From: Marinobacter azerbaijanicus
GTDB taxonomy: Bacteria > Pseudomonadota > Gammaproteobacteria > Pseudomonadales > Oleiphilaceae
Reading direction: 5' to 3'
Assembly: GCF_030250645.1 (NCBI RefSeq)
Contig: NZ_JASSVS010000001.1
Span: 558,001 to 622,000, forward strand
Length of the DNA stretch: 64,000 bases
Both the position numbers and the translations under genes were made by a program. Shown piece after piece: positions 57,590 to 64,000 of this stretch (within the stretch, counting starts at the first letter, position 1; every line of letters starts with the position of its first letter). Under the pieces are notes generated by a model. It saw only the letters and a program-made list of their open reading frames with translations, was not told the DNA's origin and did not search any database.

Positions 57590-59381
57590 TTTTCACTTCC
57601 TCCGCCCGCTGTGGTTATTGCTGTTGGTGGCTGCTGCACTGTTACCGCTGATTCTGCGGCGCTTTTCTCACAGCGACAGTGGCTGGAGCCGAATCATTCC
57701 GGCAAAACTGCTGCGCCCAATGATCAGTCAGACAGGCTCTGCCGGAGCCCGCCCCAGATCACCCATGCTACCGGCGACAGCAGCCCTTGTCGTGCTGGCA
57801 ATCGCGCTTGCAGGCCCCTCCTGGCGGCAGGCACCCACACCGTTACAGCAGCAGGACGACAGTCTGGTGATTGTGCTGGATCTGTCGCTGTCGATGCTGG
57901 CAACGGATGTGGAACCGGACAGATTGACCATGGCGAAACGCAAGATCCGCGACATTCTCAAGGCCCGGGAAGGGGCCCTGACAGCACTGGTGGTATATGC
58001 AGCGGATGCCCACGTGGTCACACCACTGACGGATGACCGCAACACCATCGAGGGTATGCTGGACGTGCTCGAACCCGTGATCATGCCGGCCGCCGGAAAC
58101 CGCGCAGATCTGGGTATCCAACGCGGCCTGGAACTGCTGGAGCAGGGAGCCCCCGGCAATGGCAGATTGTTACTGATTGCAGACGACGTTGGAGAGCGCT
58201 TTGGGGAACGCGTCACCGAGCGGATGACAGGGAGCCGCTTTGCCCTGAGCACCCTGACGGTTGGCACACAAGAGGGTGGCCCCATACCGCTGGCGCGCCA
58301 GGGATTCATCAAGGACAACGGTGACATCGTCATTACCCGCGCCGACCCCGATGCCATGGAGGCCCTGGCCAACAGGAACGGTGGCCGGAGCCATCAGCTC
58401 ACCATCACCGACGAAGACATTCTCGCGCTGGAGCTCCGCCCCATCGACTCGGCAGACTGGAAAGACAGTGATAGGGACCTGACAGTCCAACGCTGGCAGG
58501 ATGATGGCTACTGGCTGCTCTGGCTGGTAGCACCGCTGGCTCTCATCGGGTGGCGCCGGGGTGCGATGATGATCATGCTGTTTACCCTGTTGCCACTGAC
58601 ACCCCGACCGGCCATGGCTCTGGACTGGGACAGCCTCTGGTCACGACAGGACCAGCGGGCGCCGGAACTGATTGAAAAGGATCCCGGCCGCGCGGCACAG
58701 ATACTGGATGATCCCGCCTGGCGCGGCAGCGCCCTCTACCGGGATGGCAACTATGAGAGTGCGGCAAAAGCCTTTTCCCGGGCCCAGACCCCATCGGCAG
58801 AATACAATCGCGGTAACGCATTGGCGCGTGCCGGGGAGCTGAAACAGGCGCTGGAGGCTTATGAAGAGGCGCTGGAAAAGAATCCGGATAACGAGGACGC
58901 CCGATTCAATCGTGACCTGGTGAAACAGCTACTGGAACAACAGCAGAACCAGTCTGGTGGTGAGGGTGAGGAATCTTCAGACCAGGATGGGGACCAGCAA
59001 CAGCAGAACAGCCAGCAGAACAGCCAGCAGAGCTCCCAGGGCGGGACGGATGGCCAGAACCAGCAGGGCGATTCGTCCGATCAGACCGGCGATCAACAAC
59101 AGAGTGGCCAGCGACAGGATGGCGAGTCGGAAGGTGACCGCGACAACCAGGAGCAGGAACCATCACAAGGGCAGAAAGACCAACCCCGCGCTGAGGGAGC
59201 TGAAGGCGAAAGCCGGGACTCGCCGACACCGGCAGAACTGGAAACCTCTCCACTGAGCCAGGGCCAGGAGCAATGGCTCAGACGCGTTCCGGACAACCCC
59301 GGCGGCCTGCTGCGCCGAAAATTCCTGCAACAGTACCAGGAACGGGAAACACCATCTGACGAGGGCGATACACCATGGTAA
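57582..59381 (+). CDS. BatB/BatC-like VWA and TPR membrane protein
   Basis: The product has 599 residues. It has two N-terminal helices, a VWA domain with MIDAS DLSLS near residue 99, two more hydrophobic segments near 308-345, TPR units (about 378-450), and a Gln/Ser/Gly/Asp-rich tail (about 450-575). It corresponds to BatB fused to BatC, as in other proteobacteria. The low-complexity tail is likely flexible and periplasmic. The stop overlaps the batD start by seven bases. Confidence 0.92.
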   Translation: MTDFHFLRPLWLLLLVAAALLPLILRRFSHSDSGWSRIIPAKLLRPMISQTGSAGARPRSPMLPATAALVVLAIALAGPSWRQAPTPLQQQDDSLVIVLDLSLSMLATDVEPDRLTMAKRKIRDILKAREGALTALVVYAADAHVVTPLTDDRNTIEGMLDVLEPVIMPAAGNRADLGIQRGLELLEQGAPGNGRLLLIADDVGERFGERVTERMTGSRFALSTLTVGTQEGGPIPLARQGFIKDNGDIVITRADPDAMEALANRNGGRSHQLTITDEDILALELRPIDSADWKDSDRDLTVQRWQDDGYWLLWLVAPLALIGWRRGAMMIMLFTLLPLTPRPAMALDWDSLWSRQDQRAPELIEKDPGRAAQILDDPAWRGSALYRDGNYESAAKAFSRAQTPSAEYNRGNALARAGELKQALEAYEEALEKNPDNEDARFNRDLVKQLLEQQQNQSGGEGEESSDQDGDQQQQNSQQNSQQSSQGGTDGQNQQGDSSDQTGDQQQSGQRQDGESEGDRDNQEQEPSQGQKDQPRAEGAEGESRDSPTPAELETSPLSQGQEQWLRRVPDNPGGLLRRKFLQQYQERETPSDEGDTPW

Positions 59382-61126
59382 GCCGGCTGACCTATCCGTT
59401 TGTTCTGATAGCGCTGCTTGTGGCCATAGCCGGACAGGCCATGGCTGCAAACGACCTGATTGTCGAACCTGACAGGACCCGACTGTACGAAGGTGAAGTA
59501 CTGACCCTTACCGTGAAAGGCACCACGAAGATCGATATCAATCTGGGCAATCTGTTTGATTTCGACATGTCCAGCCTGCCCAAACCGGACATCGAGAAGG
59601 TAGAGGACGATTTCAGGATTCTGGCCCGCAATCAGCAGTACTCCATCCGCACCGTCAATAACGAAATGAGTGGCGAAATCACCTGGACCTATCAACTGGC
59701 TCCCAGAACCACCGGAAAGCTGACTATTCCGGCTCTCCGGTTCCGTGAGGCGGAATCCGACCCGATCACTATCAACGTTATTGGTGGCGCACCGCCCGAC
59801 CAGAAGGCGGATGCGTCGAGGGACAGCTTTATCGAGCTGTCCGCAGACAAGGACGAAGTCTACGTGCAGGAGCAACTGGTCCTCACGATCAGGTTGTTCT
59901 TCAGCGGCAATCTCATACGTGGTGAACTGTCCGAACCCGAACACCCCCACGCCATTGTGGAGTCCCTGGGAAAGCAGAACGAATACACCCGCTACAGGGA
60001 CGGCGTACGCTACCGGGTGGTGGAACGTCGATACGCCATCTTCCCCCAGAGGGAAGGACAACTCAGCCTGCAGCCCATCCGGTTTGAAGGTCAGGCCCGC
60101 AACTCCGAGGGCCAGCTGAAATTCCTTCGGGACAATGCCACTCTGTTTGATGTGCCGGTAAGGGGAATACCCGCCGGTTTCAGCGGAGATACCTGGTTGC
60201 CGGCACGCAACCTGGAATTGACGGAGTCCGGGCTGCCGGAAAACCAGACACTGAAGGCAGGCCAGAACCTGACCAGAACCCTCAACCTGCAGGCTGACGG
60301 ACTTCCCTCTGAAACCCTGCCGCCCTTTCCGGACGAGATGCCCGACGGCATCCGTGCCTATCCGGAGAAGCCAGAACGCACAACGACCGCGGGAAGTGAG
60401 GGGCTGGCATCCCAACTGACACAGACGACGGCGCTGGTGCCGGTCCAACCGGGCCAGTTGGTATTGCCTGAAATCCGGATACCCTGGTGGGATACTGAGA
60501 GTGATACCGAGAAAGTCGCCGTGATTCCTGCCAGAACCCTGACCATTGACGCCATTCCCGGACAGATTGAGACATTACCATCAAGCTCGGCCCAAGTGCC
60601 GGACGCCTCTCCTGCAGACCGCGAGGGAGGCGAAGAGAAGGCGCCCGCAACCGGGCAGGATTCCGGCTTCTGGCCGCTGGCCACACTGCTGCTTCTGGGC
60701 GTCTGGCTGGCAACCCTGGCAGCCTGGTGGTTATCCAAACGGAGATCACGGCCAAAACCAGAAACTGAGAATCCCCGGAGCATTCGTGAAAAGGCCCTTT
60801 TCAAGGACCTGTGCGAAGCGGCCCGGGCAGGCTCGCCCAAAACGACCGAATTACTGGTGAGCTGGATGACAGCGAGGCATCCGGAACAGACATTCCGGAG
60901 CATGATGGACGTTAACCGGTTCCTTGAGGACAAGGAGCTGGCTGCCGAGGTTGAGCATCTGCAGCAGCGATTGTTTGGAACGCCAGAACAGCAGGCGTCT
61001 GCGCCATGGGATGGTGACCGCCTGGTGACAACACTGATCCGGATTCGCGGCGCTGCCCATTCGAACACTACCGAAGAGCGGCTGCCGCCGCTTTATCCGG
61101 ACAGCCTGAGAACTGGTAGCAGCTGA
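59375..61126 (+). CDS. BatD-like protein
   Basis: The product has 583 residues. It has a signal peptide (about 1-25, ending GQAMAAN), extended periplasmic beta-rich domains (about 26-420) and a membrane helix near 431-452, then a cytoplasmic tail. BatD proteins close aerotolerance operons with MoxR and VWA proteins. The conserved VYVQEQLVLTIRLFF is present. It is convergent with ccmI, four bases apart. Confidence 0.92.
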   Translation: MVSRLTYPFVLIALLVAIAGQAMAANDLIVEPDRTRLYEGEVLTLTVKGTTKIDINLGNLFDFDMSSLPKPDIEKVEDDFRILARNQQYSIRTVNNEMSGEITWTYQLAPRTTGKLTIPALRFREAESDPITINVIGGAPPDQKADASRDSFIELSADKDEVYVQEQLVLTIRLFFSGNLIRGELSEPEHPHAIVESLGKQNEYTRYRDGVRYRVVERRYAIFPQREGQLSLQPIRFEGQARNSEGQLKFLRDNATLFDVPVRGIPAGFSGDTWLPARNLELTESGLPENQTLKAGQNLTRTLNLQADGLPSETLPPFPDEMPDGIRAYPEKPERTTTAGSEGLASQLTQTTALVPVQPGQLVLPEIRIPWWDTESDTEKVAVIPARTLTIDAIPGQIETLPSSSAQVPDASPADREGGEEKAPATGQDSGFWPLATLLLLGVWLATLAAWWLSKRRSRPKPETENPRSIREKALFKDLCEAARAGSPKTTELLVSWMTARHPEQTFRSMMDVNRFLEDKELAAEVEHLQQRLFGTPEQQASAPWDGDRLVTTLIRIRGAAHSNTTEERLPPLYPDSLRTGSS

Positions 61127-61130
61127 GGGA

Positions 61131-62411
61131 CTATTCGACGAGCTGGGTGTCGATCACCAGAGTGACCGGCCCATCGTCGCTGTCAGCAGTAACCGGTACC
61201 GGTTCGTCCAGTTTGCCTTCCCAGTCGCCGGCCTGGGCCCGCGCGTTCCCGGACCGTGACAGGCGGGCCTGCACACGAACCTCGCCGGCATCGGAAAGCT
61301 TTGCATCAGGTGACATATTGAAGCGGTCATCCAGACGCACATCCAGCGGCAACTGCCCCGCCGTCAGACGCGCAACCGCCAGCGGAGGGCCACCCCGCCC
61401 TTCGGCACTACGAGCCAGAACAAACAGGGTGGTGTCATCCGGCACCTCATCGCGGAATGCCTCTGCAATCTCGACCCGAACTGTCACGCCCGGTCCCGTT
61501 GCAACGTCCGCTCCCCCGCCGGGCGCGTCGAGCCCAAGCCGTTGATAGGCCTGATCGATTCCCTGACGAATGGAACCGATCTGGGGGTGGTCCGGTGCTA
61601 CCTCAACAATGCGTTCCCAGTAACGTATAGCTTCTTCGTAGTTCTCCTGGCTGAAGGCATGGATTCCCAGCAAACCCAGCGAATTTACCTCATCGGGATT
61701 CAGCGATCTGGCTTTCTCGATGGCCTCGGAGACCTCAGGGGTAATGCCCCCCTGGCTCAGGAAAAACTGCGCCTGGGCGGACAGTCCCCAGGCCACCGCC
61801 TTGCCTTTATCATCATCTTCGATACTGTCGGCAAGGCGCTCAAAGGCCCAGGCCGCATCACTATACTGCTCCAGGCGCATATAGGTCCGACCCAGCATTG
61901 CCCACCCGTCGGTATTGTCCGGGTTTTCTTCCAGCCGCTCCCGCAACTGGGCAGTGAGTGTCTGCATCTGGCCCAGCCGGTCTCCATCCGCTGCCATCAT
62001 TTCCTGCATCGCGCGGAACTGCTCAACCTTGTCCATGGCTCCCCACTGCTGATACAGATAAACCGCAGCGGCAGGAATCAACACCAGGCTGACGAGGGCA
62101 ACAATAACGGAGCTCTTACCACTACTGACCTGGGCCGGAGACTCCAGCACACCCCGGTCGGCATCCGGCACGTCATCCAGCATGCTGCCTGCCAGCTCTT
62201 CCTTCAGTTGCCGGTAGCTGTCCTCATCCATGGCACCCGCCTCGAACTCGCGGTCCAGTTCCGCCATGCGGCTGCGGTAAGCCAACAGATTCTGATTACG
62301 TAGATCCAGCTCGGCGCGACGGCCCGAGCGATGGAAAAACAGCGGCGCGATGATAAAAACCAGCGCGAGTATGATCAGTGCGGCGGCGATGAGCCAGAAA
62401 GTCTGTGTCAT
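61131..62411 (-). CDS. ccmI: cytochrome c maturation protein CcmI
   Basis: The product has 426 residues. Two membrane helices (about 4-26 and 101-123) flank a cytoplasmic loop with coiled-coil character, followed by periplasmic TPR repeats (about 150-290) and a C-terminal domain. CcmI holds apocytochrome c and presents it to the CcmF/H heme lyase. It starts 73 bases after the ccmH stop. Confidence 0.93.
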   Translation of the reverse strand: MTQTFWLIAAALIILALVFIIAPLFFHRSGRRAELDLRNQNLLAYRSRMAELDREFEAGAMDEDSYRQLKEELAGSMLDDVPDADRGVLESPAQVSSGKSSVIVALVSLVLIPAAAVYLYQQWGAMDKVEQFRAMQEMMAADGDRLGQMQTLTAQLRERLEENPDNTDGWAMLGRTYMRLEQYSDAAWAFERLADSIEDDDKGKAVAWGLSAQAQFFLSQGGITPEVSEAIEKARSLNPDEVNSLGLLGIHAFSQENYEEAIRYWERIVEVAPDHPQIGSIRQGIDQAYQRLGLDAPGGGADVATGPGVTVRVEIAEAFRDEVPDDTTLFVLARSAEGRGGPPLAVARLTAGQLPLDVRLDDRFNMSPDAKLSDAGEVRVQARLSRSGNARAQAGDWEGKLDEPVPVTADSDDGPVTLVIDTQLVE

Positions 62412-62484
62412 GGAGCTGTCTAAGTCCGGTTAAAAGAGAGTAAGTGGCGATATTACGATGCTGTGGGGTCGGCTATTCCGTTCA

Positions 62485-62967
62485 TCAGGACGTGCGGTCG
62501 GAGTTATCATCAGCAAGCATTCTCGCTGCCCGGCCACGTTCCTCTTCTGATAGCGCGGTTTCGCCTTCACCATTGCGACGGGAACGGATCACGATAACGG
62601 CAACCACCACAAACCCCACTGCGACGGCGATCGCTGGCGTGGCCCATAACAGGATTGTCCGGCGGTCTACCTCCGGCTTGTAACGGACAAACTCACCGAA
62701 ACGGTCTACCAGGGCGCCGACAATGTCCTCATTGCTGGCGCCCGCGGACATCATCTGATAGACCTCATCCCGCATGTCCTTGGATATGGGGGCATTGGAG
62801 TCTGCAATATTCTGGTTCTGACACTTGGGGCAGCGGAGCTCGGAAATCAGGTTATGGAATCGCTGCTCCTCGGTCCGGGAATCGAAGCTGTATACATCAC
62901 TGGGCTCGGCCATCAGTGTTGGGCCAACGACCATCAGCAACAGACTGACCAGCAGGGGACGCATCAT
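62485..62967 (-). CDS. ccmH: cytochrome c maturation protein CcmH (CcmL type)
   Basis: The product has 160 residues. A signal peptide (about 1-20) precedes the redox motif LRCPKCQ with Cys46 and Cys49, which reduces the apocytochrome CXXCH thiols. One membrane helix lies near 106-128. The ATG shares one base with the ccmG stop (TGATG). It lacks the TPR part, encoded separately as ccmI. Confidence 0.95.
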   Translation of the reverse strand: MMRPLLVSLLLMVVGPTLMAEPSDVYSFDSRTEEQRFHNLISELRCPKCQNQNIADSNAPISKDMRDEVYQMMSAGASNEDIVGALVDRFGEFVRYKPEVDRRTILLWATPAIAVAVGFVVVAVIVIRSRRNGEGETALSEEERGRAARMLADDNSDRTS

Positions 62968-63503
62968 CAGATTTTCTCCCTGTACCGCTTCACCAGAGGC
63001 TCGATATCCTCCTCCCAGACCTTTTCATTCACTACGCCAACATGGCGGTGGCGCACGATGCCATCGGCATCAATCACGTAGGTTTCAGGCGCTCCATAGA
63101 CCCCCAGATCAAAACCCAACCGACCCCGGGGGTCATAAATGGATACCTGATATGGATCGCCAAGCCGATCCAGCCAGATCAGGGCATCATCGCGATTGTC
63201 CTTGTAGTTCAGGCCGACAATCCGGATACCCTTCTCTTCAGCCAGCCAGACCAGGTCGTCGTGCTCATCACGGCAGGCCGGACACCAGGTACCCCAGACA
63301 TTGAGCAGGGAAACCTGTCCCTTGAATAACCCACGATCCAGCTCACGGTCCTCATCATGAAGATCCTGCAACTGGAATTCCGGTACCGGCTTGCCAATCA
63401 GTGCTGACTCCAGCTTGTTCGGATCCTTGCCGATACCGGCAAACAACACCACCCCGAGTACCACCGCCAGTATCACTGGAATGAAAAGAAAAACGCGCTT
63501 CAT
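62967..63503 (-). CDS. ccmG: thiol:disulfide interchange protein CcmG/DsbE
   Basis: The product has 178 residues. An N-terminal anchor (about 3-23) precedes a thioredoxin fold with active site WGTWCPAC (Cys74, Cys77) and GLNYKD, IDADG motifs. It reduces CcmH or apocytochrome in the periplasm. Its ATG overlaps the ccmF stop by four bases (ATGA). Confidence 0.96.
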   Translation of the reverse strand: MKRVFLFIPVILAVVLGVVLFAGIGKDPNKLESALIGKPVPEFQLQDLHDEDRELDRGLFKGQVSLLNVWGTWCPACRDEHDDLVWLAEEKGIRIVGLNYKDNRDDALIWLDRLGDPYQVSIYDPRGRLGFDLGVYGAPETYVIDADGIVRHRHVGVVNEKVWEEDIEPLVKRYREKI

Positions 63504-64000
63504 GTCACTGCTCCCGCCGGATCCGGGCTGCGTCTGTCACCGTTCTGGTCCCTGGCCGGCGAATGGCTCTCCGATGCCTTCTCACGAATCCGATAACGGC
63601 GATCTGCAATTGCCAGGAACCCACCGGCTGCCATAAACAGTGAGCCCAGCCACAGCCAGCGCACCAACGGTTTGTACTGCATACGTATTGCCCAGGCGTC
63701 GTCGGAAACACGTTCCCCGATAGCCACGAACACATCCCGGAACAGACCGGCGTCAATCCCGGCTTCTGTCATGGTGTTACGCTGTACCATGTATTGGCGC
63801 TTCTCCGGATAGAGCGTGGACACGACCCGGCCGGTGCTGTCAGAAACCTCGAAACGCCCGTACTCCGCGGTAAAGTTCTTGCCCCGGCGGTTGCCGATCT
63901 CGGCAAACGCAACACTGTAGTCACCCACATCCGCCGTATCACCCGGCGACATCCGCACATCACGCTCAATGCCATAATTGGACGCCACTGTGGCACCAGC
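63500..64000 (-). CDS. ccmF: cytochrome c heme lyase CcmF, C-terminal part
   Basis: About 166 C-terminal codons are present; the gene begins beyond the window. SNYGIERDVRMSPGD, the periplasmic loop with FEVSD and the last membrane helix (RWLWLGSLFMAAGGFLAIADRRYR) match the C terminus of CcmF, the heme-handling subunit of the lyase. It is in the usual order ccmF-ccmG-ccmH-ccmI. Confidence 0.93.
   Translation of the reverse strand, partial: AGATVASNYGIERDVRMSPGDTADVGDYSVAFAEIGNRRGKNFTAEYGRFEVSDSTGRVVSTLYPEKRQYMVQRNTMTEAGIDAGLFRDVFVAIGERVSDDAWAIRMQYKPLVRWLWLGSLFMAAGGFLAIADRRYRIREKASESHSPARDQNGDRRSPDPAGAVT

Noticed and set aside
58937..59250. CAG-rich repetitive stretch as a possible repeat array
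   Set aside because: It encodes the Gln/Ser-rich tail of the VWA/TPR protein in frame; irregular units and no spacers, so not CRISPR.

Overview
The window is an uninterrupted stretch of core chromosome from a marine gammaproteobacterium, most likely Marinobacter or a close relative. This is inferred from gene content and order: a complete Na+-translocating NADH:quinone reductase operon, a PsrA-type TetR regulator close to mfd, csiV and methylthioinosine phosphorylase as in Pseudomonas, a 180-kDa NAD-glutamate dehydrogenase, a fused indolepyruvate ferredoxin oxidoreductase, and moderately high GC with tightly packed genes. I see no phage, insertion sequence, integron, CRISPR array or rRNA. Neighbouring genes often overlap by 1-27 bases, both head-to-tail and tail-to-tail.

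Layout. 1-7.7 kb: a truncated M16C metalloprotease, a small membrane protein, a MORN/PEGA protein followed by a membrane-anchored receiver protein, a MobA-like nucleotidyltransferase, and a two-domain pterin synthase homologue. 7.7-14.5 kb: an apparent aromatic amino acid catabolic operon (Na+ symporter, aromatic aminotransferase, fused indolepyruvate oxidoreductase) with a divergent Lrp/AsnC regulator. 14.5-16.4 kb: gltX followed by tRNA-Ala(GGC) and tRNA-Glu(UUC), with a good promoter and a UUCG-loop terminator. 16.4-19.9 kb: znuA behind a Zur-like box, an AEC transporter, a bacteriohemerythrin and an SDR. 20-24.5 kb: dusA, then talB, a TerB-like gene, a divergent DAHP synthase homologue and a GDPD phosphodiesterase. 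24.5-33.2 kb: sthA, and nqrABCDEF-apbE-nqrM transcribed as one unit. 33.5-43 kb: a long-form GAPDH, mfd-csiV, MTI phosphorylase, an MscS channel, a YkuD protein without signal peptide, and psrA with two overlapping operator motifs. 43-49.1 kb: a membrane protein, ribE, rlmG, an LpxH-like phosphoesterase, rsmC, a 57-residue small protein and carbonic anhydrase. 49.1-54 kb: the giant NAD-GDH. 54.1-61.1 kb: a Bat/MoxR operon. 61.1 kb to the end: ccmI, ccmH, ccmG and the 3' end of ccmF.

Functionally the window is dominated by energy and carbon metabolism (Na+-NQR, SthA, GAPDH, NAD-GDH, cytochrome c maturation) with translation and RNA modification genes (gltX, tRNAs, dusA, rlmG, rsmC). No dramatic new system is evident. 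The less explained items are the MORN/receiver pair, the half-degenerate pterin synthase homologue, the divergent DAHP synthase beside transaldolase, the signal-less YkuD enzyme, an orphan plus-strand terminator near 45.98 kb, and a small gene behind a repeat-rich promoter region.
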